A stretch of DNA of 64,000 nt from JAAYLN01 sp964592855 (GTDB taxonomy: Bacteria > Verrucomicrobiota > Kiritimatiellia > RFP12 > JAAYLN01). Each line of letters starts with the position of its first letter. Position 1 is the stretch's first letter. Below the pieces are notes generated by a model that made no database searches, had not been told where the DNA came from, and worked only from the letters and a program-made list of their open reading frames with translations. The DNA is taken from the NCBI GenBank assembly GCA_964592855.1, contig CAZQKI010000003.1, positions 3,144 to 67,143 of the forward strand. Reading direction: 5' to 3'. The position numbers and the translations under genes were made by a program. Shown one piece after another: positions 24,070 to 33,442 of the stretch.

Positions 24070-26463
24070 ATGAATGTGAAACGGGATGCAAAGGCAGTCA
24101 CCTCGGGATTGATGATGCTCGGAGGGCTCTTGCTCATTGCAGGATGCGTCGGGCCAGGTGTCGCAAACCAGCCGTCTATTCCTTCCGGGACGCCGGTGGG
24201 CGTTGCGCTGGTTTTGGACGGTGTGCCGCAGGCCGTCATCGTCGCCCCGGCAGATCGCAAGCCTTTGCAGCGAAACGGAGTCGACGGTGTCGAGGAACTG
24301 GTCGAGCACATCCGGCTGATCTCGGGCGCGACCCTGCTCGTGGTCACCAATGCCGCCGACCTGCCGAAGGGTTTGGTGCCGATTCGGCTGGGCGAGATGA
24401 CCGATGCCGATCTCGACGGGACGATCCGCGCCCGGGGCGATCTTCCCTCGGCGTTTGCCCTTCGCGTGGCGGCCGATCGGATCGACATCCGCGGCCTCGG
24501 CGGCGAAGGGACCCTGTTCGGCATCTACGAACTGCTCGAACAACTCGGCGTCCGCTGGTACGCCCCCGGCGACTGGGGCCGCGTGGTGCCGGAAGCGCGC
24601 ACCCTGCGACTCGCCGTGCAGCTGACGGTACAGTCGCCTTCGCTGAAGATCCGCAGCCTCGGTGGCTGGATGGCGCCGAACACCGGCTGGTGGATCCGCC
24701 AGCGGCAGGGGCGGGATATCGAGCGTGCGACGGGTCGCCACGGCATGCCGGGCAACCCGCCCAAGGGCACGGGGGGGCAGACCTGCCTGTCGGGCGGACA
24801 CGCGCCCGGCGCGCTGGAGGCGGTCGTCGCGGGCATCCGGCAGGAGCTTGAAAATAATCCCGGCCGGCGGGAGATCAGCCTGGGGCCGCACGATGGCGGC
24901 GGCTATTGCCAGTGCGACGGGTGCCGGGCTCTGGACGGCGATTCGTGGGATCCGCTGCGCAAGGCGCCCGCCATGACCGACCGCTACATCGGGTTCTTCA
25001 ACCGCGTCCTCGAAGCGCTGGACAAGGACTATCCCGATCTGCGGCTCGCCTGGTATGTCTATGCGGCGCATTTCTTTCCGCCGAAGCATGTCGTCCCCAA
25101 TCCGCGCATCATCCACACCTTCGCGCCGATCGACCTCGACCGCAACCGCGGCATGGACAACCCGATGGGGACCGACCGTCATATCTTCAAGCACATCATC
25201 GAGGGCTGGTCGGCCTTCAAGCCGGCGGCGATGAACTACCGCGGCTATTACAACAACCTCGCCTGCCCGCAGTTTCCCTGGAGCCAGATCGACCGCGTCC
25301 GCCACGAAATCCCCGCGCTCCAGGCGCTGGGATTCGATGCCTTCACGGTCGAGGTGATCCGGCAGTCGTGGGCTTCGTCGGTCATCACGCCCTACGTCGC
25401 AGCCCGCGTCATGTGGAATGTCGAGACGGATGTGGACGCGCTGCTTGCCGAGTTTTACAAACTGTTTTACGGCCCTGCGGAGGACCCGATGCGCGCCTAT
25501 CTCGAGGGGCTCGAGTCCGCCTTTCGCGACACGCCTTACCGGACCGGCGGAAGCGCCGTCTATTTCCCGATCTTCGACGTCGCGCGCCGCGACACCCTGC
25601 GCGGACACCTGGACCGGGCCGCGCGCCGCGCGCCGCGCGGGCGCACCGGCCTCTATGGCGAACGCGTCTGGGCCGCCCGGCAGGGGTTCGACCGCCTGGA
25701 AATCTTCCTCGACATGATCGCCGCGCGCAACCGCCATGACTACGCCGCCGCCCGGGCGAAGATGGAGGCTTACTGGACGCTCACCGATGCGCTCGCCGAC
25801 ACCGTGCTTGAAGGAGGGAACCTGAAGTGGCCGGGCATGCGCTCGCGCCTGGCGCTGATCAATTTCATGGAACGGTCGGATCGGCACAAGGATTACGGAC
25901 GCGACAACTACTTCAAGCGATTCTGGGAGCCGGCCATCGTATCCGGCCATTTGCGCACGGTCGAAGCGGGGCAGTTCGTCAAGGGACTGGAGGACGAATG
26001 GGACTTCCTGCTCGATCCGGCCGAGATCGGCGAAATTGGCGGCTGGCATCGGCCCGGCCCGCTGGGGGGCAACTGGCAGCGGCTCAAAACAACCTCGCGG
26101 AGCTGGTCCGATCAGGGGTTTCACGACTACAAGGGCGTGGCGTGGTACCGTCAGCATGTCGTAATCCCAAAAACGTTTGAGGGGCGTCCTGTCTACCTGT
26201 GGTTTGGCGGGGTCGGGGTGACCGCCAAGGTGTGGGTCAACGGTGAACTGCTCGGCACCAGCAGCGAACCCAATGCCGGATTGCCCGGCGCCCCCGGCAC
26301 CTTCAAGCCGTTCGATTTGCTTGCGACGGATGCGATCCGGTTCGGCAAGTCGAACACGGTGAGCGTCAAGATCACCAATGACCGCCTGGCGGAACTGGGC
26401 GTCGGCGGGATCATTTCGCCGGTGATGTTCTGGACACCGAAAGATCCCGCGTGGCGACCGTAA
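24070..26463 (+). CDS. DUF4838-family lipoprotein (glycoside-hydrolase-like)
   Basis: This 797-residue protein starts with a lipoprotein signal (LLLIAGC, lipid-anchored Cys26). Residues 55-160 show an alpha-glucuronidase N-terminal-like part (VEELVEHIRLISGATLLVVTN, FGIYELLEQLGVRWYAPGDWG). The central DUF4838 domain follows (SLGPHDGGGYCQCDGCRALDG, LRLAWYVYAAHFFPP, NYRGYYNN) to ARVMWNV near 445. A C-terminal galactose-binding-like domain starts near residue 690 (GVAWYRQHVVIP, YLWFGGVGVTAKVWVNGELLG), as in beta-galactosidases. It probably acts on a polysaccharide at the outer or cytoplasmic membrane surface. AGGAA precedes 24070; starts upstream lack a signal. It leads the DUF4838-esterase-NagA cluster. 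Confidence 0.85.
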   Translation: MNVKRDAKAVTSGLMMLGGLLLIAGCVGPGVANQPSIPSGTPVGVALVLDGVPQAVIVAPADRKPLQRNGVDGVEELVEHIRLISGATLLVVTNAADLPKGLVPIRLGEMTDADLDGTIRARGDLPSAFALRVAADRIDIRGLGGEGTLFGIYELLEQLGVRWYAPGDWGRVVPEARTLRLAVQLTVQSPSLKIRSLGGWMAPNTGWWIRQRQGRDIERATGRHGMPGNPPKGTGGQTCLSGGHAPGALEAVVAGIRQELENNPGRREISLGPHDGGGYCQCDGCRALDGDSWDPLRKAPAMTDRYIGFFNRVLEALDKDYPDLRLAWYVYAAHFFPPKHVVPNPRIIHTFAPIDLDRNRGMDNPMGTDRHIFKHIIEGWSAFKPAAMNYRGYYNNLACPQFPWSQIDRVRHEIPALQALGFDAFTVEVIRQSWASSVITPYVAARVMWNVETDVDALLAEFYKLFYGPAEDPMRAYLEGLESAFRDTPYRTGGSAVYFPIFDVARRDTLRGHLDRAARRAPRGRTGLYGERVWAARQGFDRLEIFLDMIAARNRHDYAAARAKMEAYWTLTDALADTVLEGGNLKWPGMRSRLALINFMERSDRHKDYGRDNYFKRFWEPAIVSGHLRTVEAGQFVKGLEDEWDFLLDPAEIGEIGGWHRPGPLGGNWQRLKTTSRSWSDQGFHDYKGVAWYRQHVVIPKTFEGRPVYLWFGGVGVTAKVWVNGELLGTSSEPNAGLPGAPGTFKPFDLLATDAIRFGKSNTVSVKITNDRLAELGVGGIISPVMFWTPKDPAWRP

Positions 26464-26476
26464 AAGGATGTTATCT

Positions 26477-28594
26477 ATGGAACTGACTAACGAAATGCGA
26501 GTGCCGGCCGATGGACGGCTGGACAAACTGAAGGATTGCGACGGGTACTTCCCGTTCGAGCCGCCCCGGACCCGGGAGGAATGGGAGCGTCGTTCGGAAG
26601 CCGTTCGGCGGGGGATTCTCGTCGCGCTGGGCCTGTGGCCCATGCCGGCGAAGAAGCCGCTGTCCCCGGTCATCCATGGGCGCCGCGACTGCGGCGACTA
26701 TACGTTCGAGAAGGTTATTTTCGAGAGTTTCCTGGGGTTTACTGTCACCGGCAGCCTCTATCGGCCCACGAATCAGGCGGGGCTGGCTCCGGGCGTGCTT
26801 TGTCCGCACGGGCATTGGCCGTCGGGACGCTTCCACGACGCCGGCGTGGAGAAGGCGGCCGAGGCGATCACGCAGGGGGCGGAGCAAATTGAAGCGGGCG
26901 CCCGCAGCCCGCTGCAGGCCCGCTGCGTGCAACTGGCGCGGATGGGATGCGTCGTCTTTCACTACGACATGGCGGGCTACGCCGACAGCACGCAGATCCC
27001 ATTCGAAGTGGCCCACACCTTTGCCAAGCAGCGACCCGGAATGAATGCGCCAACCGATTGGGGCTTCTTCAGCCCCGCGGCCGAGTCGCACCTGCAATCC
27101 ATCATGGGGCTGCAGACCTTCAACAGCATCCGCGCCCTTGATTTTCTCACGAGCCTGCCCGGTGTCGACGCGCAGCGGATCGCGGTCACGGGGGCCAGCG
27201 GCGGCGGCACGCAGACCTTCATCCTGGGCGCCATCGATCCTCGCGTTTCCGTCGCCATTCCGGCGGTGATGGTCTCCACGGCCATGCAGGGCGGCTGCGT
27301 CTGCGAGAATGCGTCTCTGCTGCGGATCGGTTGCGGCAATGTCGATTTTGCCGCTCTTTTCGCGCCCAAGCCGCTGTGTCTGATCGCGGCGAACGACTGG
27401 ACACGGGAGATGGCTGAGAAGGGATTTCCCCAGTTGCAGGCCCTCTATGCGCTTCTGGGCGCCGGCGCGCAGGTGGTGCTCCATCCGCTGCTGCAGTTCG
27501 GACACAATTACAACGCCGTCAGCCGTGCCTGCATGTATGCCTGGGTCAACAGCCAGTTCAAGCTTGGGTTGCCGGAGCCGATCGAGGAGGGCGACTATCC
27601 CCGTCTGTCGGCCGGAGAACTGACGGTCTGGGACGACGCCCATCCCCGTCCCCCCGGCGGTGAAGACTTCGAACGCCGGCTGTTGCGCGGTTGGCATGAG
27701 GATACGCAGCGGCAACTGGCAGACCTGATCCCTGGAAACGTCGCGGAATGGCGGCGGTTCAAGACTATCGTGGGCGGGGCCGTCGATGCGATTGTCGGGG
27801 CGGGGGTGCCCGCTCCCGATCAGATCGTTTTCGAAGAGGCCGGCCGCGGTGCGGGCGATGGCCATACCGTTATCGCGGGTTGGGTGCGAAACGCCTCGCA
27901 GCGGAGTGAACTGCCGGTGCGGCTGCTCGTTCCCGATGCGGCTGGTTCCCGTCTCTGCGTCTGGCTCAGCCCAGTAGGCACGGCGGGGCTCTGGGCGGAC
28001 GACCGCAAGCCTCGGCCCGAAATCACCAGCCTGCTCCGGGCGGGCGTGACCGTGCTCGGGGTCGATCTGCTGGGGCAGGGGGCGTTTCTTGCCGGCGGCA
28101 CGCCGCCGGAGCAGACGCGGCTGGTGGACAATCCGCGGGAAGTGGCGGCGTTTACGTTTGGCTACAACCACTCCCTGTTCGCCCAGCGGGTGCACGATGT
28201 GCTGACGGCGGTCGGTTTCGCCAGGACACGCTGCACAGGCGCCACGGTGGCGCTGGTCGGCCTGGCGGGCGCTGGCCCGTGGGCCGCTGCCGCTCTGGCT
28301 CAGGCTGGCGCTGCGGTCTGCCACGCGGCGATCGACAGCGGCGGATTCCGCTTCGGCGACGTGGCGGATATTCGGTCGCCCGACTTTCTTCCCGGCGGTG
28401 CCAAGTACTTTGATTTGCCCGGCATGCTCGCCCTGGGCGCTCCAACACCGCTTTGGATCGCCGGTGAGCGCGCCGGGGCGCTGACGGTGGCTGCGGCCGC
28501 TTACCGTGCGGCTGGCAAACCGCAGGCGCTGGCGATAACCGACTGGGACCTGGCCGAACGGCCCGCTGCGGCGGTCCGCTGGCTGTTGAGCTAG
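26477..28594 (+). CDS. Two-domain alpha/beta hydrolase, acetyl-xylan-esterase-like
   Basis: This 705-residue protein is built of two alpha/beta-hydrolase domains. The first (residues 1-375) has an oxyanion-side HGHWPSGR, the nucleophile motif GASGGG (Ser241), and a probable catalytic His in LLQFGHNYN, all consistent with an active acetyl/carbohydrate esterase. The second (about 430-705) keeps the fold (LCVWLSPVGTAG, VTVLGVDLLGQGAF, VALVGLAGAGPWAA) but its elbow lacks serine, so it is probably degenerate. No signal peptide is evident, so it would act in the cytoplasm. It follows the DUF4838 gene by 13 bases. AAAGGA favours ATG 26477 over 26468. Confidence 0.75.
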   Translation: MELTNEMRVPADGRLDKLKDCDGYFPFEPPRTREEWERRSEAVRRGILVALGLWPMPAKKPLSPVIHGRRDCGDYTFEKVIFESFLGFTVTGSLYRPTNQAGLAPGVLCPHGHWPSGRFHDAGVEKAAEAITQGAEQIEAGARSPLQARCVQLARMGCVVFHYDMAGYADSTQIPFEVAHTFAKQRPGMNAPTDWGFFSPAAESHLQSIMGLQTFNSIRALDFLTSLPGVDAQRIAVTGASGGGTQTFILGAIDPRVSVAIPAVMVSTAMQGGCVCENASLLRIGCGNVDFAALFAPKPLCLIAANDWTREMAEKGFPQLQALYALLGAGAQVVLHPLLQFGHNYNAVSRACMYAWVNSQFKLGLPEPIEEGDYPRLSAGELTVWDDAHPRPPGGEDFERRLLRGWHEDTQRQLADLIPGNVAEWRRFKTIVGGAVDAIVGAGVPAPDQIVFEEAGRGAGDGHTVIAGWVRNASQRSELPVRLLVPDAAGSRLCVWLSPVGTAGLWADDRKPRPEITSLLRAGVTVLGVDLLGQGAFLAGGTPPEQTRLVDNPREVAAFTFGYNHSLFAQRVHDVLTAVGFARTRCTGATVALVGLAGAGPWAAAALAQAGAAVCHAAIDSGGFRFGDVADIRSPDFLPGGAKYFDLPGMLALGAPTPLWIAGERAGALTVAAAAYRAAGKPQALAITDWDLAERPAAAVRWLLS

Positions 28595-28724
28595 AGGCGC
28601 TTGCAAAACCTCCGGTTTGTGCAAGCGAAGGGTTCAGGGTTCGGGGTTCAGGGAGAGTTTCCGGCCTGAACCCTGGCATCCTGAACCCTGATTCCTGGCG
28701 CTTGCCAGGTTTTGCAAGCGCCTC
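28594..28724. repeat. Intergenic inverted-repeat element, 18-bp perfect ends
   Basis: The element begins at the last base of the esterase stop. The arms GAGGCGCTTGCAAAACCT (28594-28611) and its exact complement (28707-28724) enclose GGGTTCAGG twice, answered by CCTGAACCC twice. Both arms can also fold on themselves (GGCGCTTGC...GCAAGCGCC at the right end). Same design as the element at 10211-10469 but different sequence. Confidence 0.8.
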
Positions 28725-28737
28725 AGAAAGCATTACG

Positions 28738-29946
28738 ATGAAAAACAAACAGTATCACGGTCGATTGTCCGAAGGAACCTGCGTCACCATCACCGTGGAA
28801 GGGAAACGGATTGCCCGCGTCGACGCGCGGCCTGATGACGCCGCGTTGCCTTATCTGCTGCCGGTGCTGGTCGATCTGCAGCACAACGGGGCGCTGGGGA
28901 TCCGCTACGACAGCCTGTGCGAACGCGCGCCGTCCGACCTGGTGACGGTTGCCGACCATCTGCGGCGGCATGGGGTGGGGCGCTGCCTGATGACCTTCAC
29001 CACCTATCCGCTCGACAAGCTGGCGCTGAGCGCCGCCCGCGCCTCGGCGTGGCTGGAGCAGGATGAGGCATTGAACCGGCTGTTTGTAGGGATCTTCCAT
29101 GAAGGCGTATTCATTTCGCCCGAAGACGGCTGGCGCGGTGCGCACGCGCGCGAGTGGATACAGCCGCCCGATTACGAGGCGATGCGGCGGTTCGACGCCG
29201 AGTCCGGCGGACGGGTCAGGATCATCAACGTGGCACCGGAGCAACCGGGCGGACTGGCCTTCATCGAACAGGTGGTCCGTGCCGGTAAGCTGGCGGCGCT
29301 GGGGCATTGCGGCCCCGACGCCGATACGGTGCACGATGCGGTCCGGCGCGGCGCGACGCTGGTCACGCACTTCGGTAACGGGGCTCCCGGCCTGATCCAC
29401 CGTCACAAGAACCCGCTGTGGGCCTTCCTGAACGACCCCAGCCTGCGCCTGGGGCTGATCTGCGACGGGTTCCATCTGCCCCCCGACCTGATCGGGGCGG
29501 CGCTCAGGTGCAAGGGTGCGGGCGGGTGCTTTGCCGTCTCGGACGCCGCTTCATTCGCGGGATGTCCGCCCGGCGAATACGCGCGCACCGACGGGCGCCC
29601 GTTCACGATCGAGCCCGACGGCCTCACGCACATGAACAACCGCGACGTGCTTGCGGGGTCCTGGTTCCAGCAGGACCGCTGCGTGGAGATCCTGGTTGCG
29701 CGGGTGGGGCTCTCCCTGCCCGATGCCTGGCGCTTGTGCAGCGAAGTCCCCGCCGCGATCATTGGCGAGAAACTCCCGGCCATCGCCGCGGGCGAAGAGG
29801 CCAGCTTCGTGCTGGCGCGGATGGAAGACCGCCTGCTGATCGAGCAATCGGTTCACCTCGGCATTCCCTTCCTGACGGAACCGCTCGGCACCGGCGTACC
29901 GAAGGTGTCGCACGGATTGTCTGCTACGCCCGCTTCTCTGGAATAA
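28738..29946 (+). CDS. nagA: N-acetylglucosamine-6-phosphate deacetylase-like amidohydrolase
   Basis: This 402-residue protein resembles NagA, which removes acetate from GlcNAc-6-phosphate. Family landmarks: VDLQHNGALG where E. coli NagA has DVQLNG, the catalytic/metal glutamate in GIFHEGVFISP, metal histidines in LGHCGPDA and THFGNGAP, and the catalytic aspartate in AVSDAASFAG. The central HRHKNPLWAFLNDP is family-like. The protein begins directly at LPVLVDLQHNG after a short beta domain. As the third gene after a DUF4838 lipoprotein and an esterase, it suggests use of an amino-sugar polymer. The ribosome-binding site is weak (AGAAAG). Confidence 0.75.
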   Translation: MKNKQYHGRLSEGTCVTITVEGKRIARVDARPDDAALPYLLPVLVDLQHNGALGIRYDSLCERAPSDLVTVADHLRRHGVGRCLMTFTTYPLDKLALSAARASAWLEQDEALNRLFVGIFHEGVFISPEDGWRGAHAREWIQPPDYEAMRRFDAESGGRVRIINVAPEQPGGLAFIEQVVRAGKLAALGHCGPDADTVHDAVRRGATLVTHFGNGAPGLIHRHKNPLWAFLNDPSLRLGLICDGFHLPPDLIGAALRCKGAGGCFAVSDAASFAGCPPGEYARTDGRPFTIEPDGLTHMNNRDVLAGSWFQQDRCVEILVARVGLSLPDAWRLCSEVPAAIIGEKLPAIAAGEEASFVLARMEDRLLIEQSVHLGIPFLTEPLGTGVPKVSHGLSATPASLE

Positions 29947-30042
29947 CCCTAGAAAGTGCTGTTGTCGGTGATCGGTGATCCTTAACCGCTAATTTATGGG
30001 AAATCGAGAGGACTAATGCGGGTGGATCCCGCAACCCAATAT

Positions 30043-30156
30043 AACCGCAGATTGACGAATCCTGAACCGCAGAATGTCGAAGTCAATCCCGTTCCTTCGC
30101 GGTTGTCTTTGTCTTTCCTTCATGATTCGGACCTCATGATTCGTCAATCTGCGGTT
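30043..30156. repeat. Intergenic inverted-repeat element, 19-bp perfect ends
   Basis: AACCGCAGATTGACGAATC (30043-30061) is exactly complementary to 30138-30156. Inside are a second AACCGCAGA unit and a duplicated ATGATTCGGA/CTCATGATTCG. Parts of this element recur at 19000-19035 and 19554-19592. The rest of the gap 29947-30215 has no gene. Confidence 0.8.
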
Positions 30157-30215
30157 CATACCGGTTTCAGTTCTGTACAACTTGCTATTTTTCGATGTAG
30201 CCAAGCCGTAAGGCA

Positions 30216-33200
30216 CTAACTGCCATCCTCCGCCTTGGGCCCTTTGCGGTAGAACCGGCCGAGGAGGGTGTAGATGACCGGAATGACGAGCAGGGTCAGG
30301 AAGGTGCTGGAGATCATGCCGCCGACCGCGACGACGCCCAGTGGACGGCGGCTTTCGGCCGAACCGCCGAAGCCGATTGCGATCGGCAGGATGCCGGCGA
30401 TGGTTGAAAGGCTGGTCATCAGGATCGGGCGGAAGCGCAGGCGCGCGGCCTCCGTCACGGCGTCGCGGGCGTTCATGCCGCGCTCGCGGAGCTGGTTGGC
30501 GAACTCGACGATCAGGATCGAGTTCTTGCAGACCATCGCAACCAGGAGGATCAGGCCGACCTGGCTGAAGACGTTCATGTTCATCGATGGGATGCGCGGG
30601 ATCAGGCGGCTGAGGATCCCCGCGATCGGCGGTGCATCGGGCGCGTAGTTGGCCCAGCCGAACATGCCCTGGCCGACTTGGTTCGCCCAGCTCAGGGCAT
30701 AGAGCAGGCCGAACGCTCCGACGAAGGCCAGCGGCAGGGCCATCATCACGACGAACGGGTGCAGGAAGCTCTCGAACTGCGCCCCGAGCACCATGTAGAC
30801 GACGATCACGGACATGAGCATGAACAGGTAGAGGTCGTACGACGACTCACGGAGGTTTCGGGCTTCCCCCTTCCAGTCGTGCCGCGTGTCGGCGGGCAGC
30901 ACTTCGCGCAGCAGGGCTTCGGTCCGCTCGACGGCCGTGCCGAGCGTGACGCCGACCGGCGTGCCTTCGATCGTCGCGGAGCGTTGGCGGCGGAAGCGTT
31001 CGATGACGTTGGGGCCCGCGTGGATCGCGGTGGTGACGACGTTGGCGAGCGGCACCAGCGCGCCGGAGGAGGTGCGGACCGCGACGCGGTCGAGGTCCGC
31101 CGGATCCCGGCGATCGGAACCGTCCAGTTGCAGAATCACGTCGTACTGCTGCCCCTCGCGTGTGATCTTCGACGCGGCGTAGGGGGAGAACAGCAACTGC
31201 AGGGTGCGTGAGATGTCGGCCACGCTGATGCCAAGTGCCCCGGCGCGTTCGCGGTCGATCTCGACGCGCAGCTCCGGCTTGTTGATCTCGAAGCTGCTGC
31301 GCAGGTTTGCGAACAGGCCAGTCTGGCGGAGGTGGCCGATCACCGCCTGCACGGTGCTGTTCAGCTCATCCAGCCCCGGGGCGCTCAGCACCAGCTGGAA
31401 GGGCTGGCCGAAGTCCACGTCCACCGCCTTGGACAGGATCGGGAACGCCAGGGAGCCTTCCGACTCGGTGATGAAGCGGACGCCCAGGCCGGCGGGCCCG
31501 CCCACCATGTCGCGGACATTGGGGCGCCCGTCTTCGGTCAGCCGGACGAACATGAAACCCAGGGACGGATTGCCGGGACCGGCGAACGGCAGGGCGACCG
31601 CCGAGAAGAACGAGTCGACGCCCGGCGTCTCCGCGGCGATGCCCTCGATCTGCCGCATCATCCGGTCGGTGTACTCCGGCGTGGCGCCCTCGGGTGAAAT
31701 CGACAGCACCATGAGTCGTCCCTTGTCCTCTTCGGGCAGGAACTCCCGGTCGAGGTTGCGGAAAAAATACCCCGACAGGAGCAGCGACAGGAAGGCGAGC
31801 GCGAGCATCGCGGCGCGGTGACGAAGCGCCCAGCCGAGCCAGCGGGCATAGCGCTCGTTGAGGCGGTCCAGGCGCCGCTCGAAGAAGTTGTAGAGGCGGC
31901 CATGCTGCGCGGACACCGGCCGCAGGATGCGGGCGCTGACCATCGGCGCCAACGTCAGAGCCACCAACGTCGAAACGCTCACAGACACCGACATGGCGAC
32001 GGCAAACTCGAGCAACAGCCGGCCGGTCAATCCGCCGACGAAGACCAGCGGCAGGAAGATCGCGACCAGCGTCACGGTCGTGACGATGACGGCGAACGAC
32101 ACTTCGCGCATCGCCAGCAGGGCGGCCTGGAACGGCGGCTGGCCCTCCTCGATGTGGCGGTAGGTGTTCTCCAGCACGATGATCGAGTCGTCCACGACGA
32201 TGCCGATGGCCAGCACCAGCGCCAGCAGCGTGAAGATGTTGATCGAGTGTCCGAGCGCATGCATGACGCCGAACGTCGCGATCAACGATACCGGAACCGC
32301 CAGCGTCGGGATGAGGGTCGACCGCAGGTTCCGCAGAAAGACGAAGATCGAGAGTACGACGAGCACGAAGGCCTGGCCCAGCGTGACCCAGACATCGTGC
32401 ACCGCCTTCGAGATGTAGACGGATTCATCGTAGGGCAGCTTGACTTCGATGCCCTCCGGCAGCGTCGGTGTGAGTTCCTCGATGACCTTGCGGACGTTGC
32501 GCGCCACGTCCACCGTGTTGGCGCGCGATTGGCGGACCACGCCCAGCCCCACGGCTGGCTGGCGGTTGAAGCGCGCCACGGCCCGCTCATCCTCGACCCC
32601 CGCCTCGGCGCGGCCGACATCCCCGAGCCGCACGGTCTTCGTGCCGTCTTCGCGCAGGACCAGGTTGTTGAACGGTTCCGCCGAGGCGAACTGCCCGCGG
32701 GTGAGGATGCTGATCTCGCGGTCGGCGCCCTCGATGCGGCCGCCGGGGAGTTCGAGGTTCTGGGTGCGGATGACGTTCTCCACATCGGTCACGGTGAGCC
32801 CGTGCGCGGACAGGCGGATCGGGTCGAGCCAGATGCGCACCGCGTCGTCCTTGGCGCCGCCCACGATGACCGAACTGACGCCGTCGACGGACTGCACGCG
32901 GTCCTTGACCAGATCCTCCACGAAACGCGTGAGCTGCTTCACCGTGTAGCGCGAGCTGTAGAACGCGATCCACATGATGGGCTGCGCGCCGGAGTCCTGC
33001 TTGGCAATGACCGGCTCCTCGATGTCGTCCGGCAGTTCCCCGCGGACGCGCGCGACGCGGTCGCGCACGTCCTGCGCGGCCACCTCGATGTTCCTTCCGG
33101 TGACGAACTCGACGGCGATGCTCGAGACTTGCTCCCGGCTTTCGCTGGTCAGCAACTTGATGCCTTCGATGCTGCTGATCTCCTCTTCGAGCCGTTCGGT

Positions 33201-33437
33201 GACTTCGCTCTCGACGACGTCCGCCCCTGCGCCGGGATAGACGGTGAGCACGTTGACGACGGGCGGGTCGATATCCGGCAGTTCGCGAACCGGCAGGCGG
33301 CTCAGGCCCATCAGCCCGAAGACGACCAGGGCCGCGTTGAGCATGATTGTCAGCACGGGGCGCCTGATGAAGACCTCGAAGATGTTCAACCGCGACGGCG
33401 AAGGGGTGGGGGTGGGGGATTGGGAAGGAGAACTCAT
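30216..33437 (-). CDS. RND efflux pump, inner-membrane transporter (AcrB/HAE1-like)
   Basis: This 1,073-residue protein is a drug/proton antiporter of the hydrophobe/amphiphile efflux family. It has twelve predicted membrane segments, porter-domain motifs (RPVLTIMLNAALVVFG, LPVRELPDIDPP, GAGADVVESEVTERLE), the proton-relay acidic pair in TM4 (IGIVVDDSIIVLEN) and the TM10 lysine (AMVCKNSILIVEFANQLRERG). The N-terminus carries a short Ser/Pro-rich extension. It lies 5 bases after the membrane-fusion gene on the same strand; no outer-membrane TolC-like gene is nearby, so that component must come from elsewhere. Confidence 0.95.
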   Translation of the reverse strand: MSSPSQSPTPTPSPSRLNIFEVFIRRPVLTIMLNAALVVFGLMGLSRLPVRELPDIDPPVVNVLTVYPGAGADVVESEVTERLEEEISSIEGIKLLTSESREQVSSIAVEFVTGRNIEVAAQDVRDRVARVRGELPDDIEEPVIAKQDSGAQPIMWIAFYSSRYTVKQLTRFVEDLVKDRVQSVDGVSSVIVGGAKDDAVRIWLDPIRLSAHGLTVTDVENVIRTQNLELPGGRIEGADREISILTRGQFASAEPFNNLVLREDGTKTVRLGDVGRAEAGVEDERAVARFNRQPAVGLGVVRQSRANTVDVARNVRKVIEELTPTLPEGIEVKLPYDESVYISKAVHDVWVTLGQAFVLVVLSIFVFLRNLRSTLIPTLAVPVSLIATFGVMHALGHSINIFTLLALVLAIGIVVDDSIIVLENTYRHIEEGQPPFQAALLAMREVSFAVIVTTVTLVAIFLPLVFVGGLTGRLLLEFAVAMSVSVSVSTLVALTLAPMVSARILRPVSAQHGRLYNFFERRLDRLNERYARWLGWALRHRAAMLALAFLSLLLSGYFFRNLDREFLPEEDKGRLMVLSISPEGATPEYTDRMMRQIEGIAAETPGVDSFFSAVALPFAGPGNPSLGFMFVRLTEDGRPNVRDMVGGPAGLGVRFITESEGSLAFPILSKAVDVDFGQPFQLVLSAPGLDELNSTVQAVIGHLRQTGLFANLRSSFEINKPELRVEIDRERAGALGISVADISRTLQLLFSPYAASKITREGQQYDVILQLDGSDRRDPADLDRVAVRTSSGALVPLANVVTTAIHAGPNVIERFRRQRSATIEGTPVGVTLGTAVERTEALLREVLPADTRHDWKGEARNLRESSYDLYLFMLMSVIVVYMVLGAQFESFLHPFVVMMALPLAFVGAFGLLYALSWANQVGQGMFGWANYAPDAPPIAGILSRLIPRIPSMNMNVFSQVGLILLVAMVCKNSILIVEFANQLRERGMNARDAVTEAARLRFRPILMTSLSTIAGILPIAIGFGGSAESRRPLGVVAVGGMISSTFLTLLVIPVIYTLLGRFYRKGPKAEDGS

Positions 33438-33442
33438 GGCGG

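Noticed and set aside
26471..28624. Long minus-strand reading frame opposite the esterase gene (717 codons)
   Set aside because: It is a shadow caused by GC-rich codon use: no homology, no ribosome-binding site, Arg/Pro/Gly-rich composition. The plus-strand protein has clear hydrolase motifs. The same applies to long antisense frames at 6576-8621, 23968-26673, 31818-33494 and 37906-41082.
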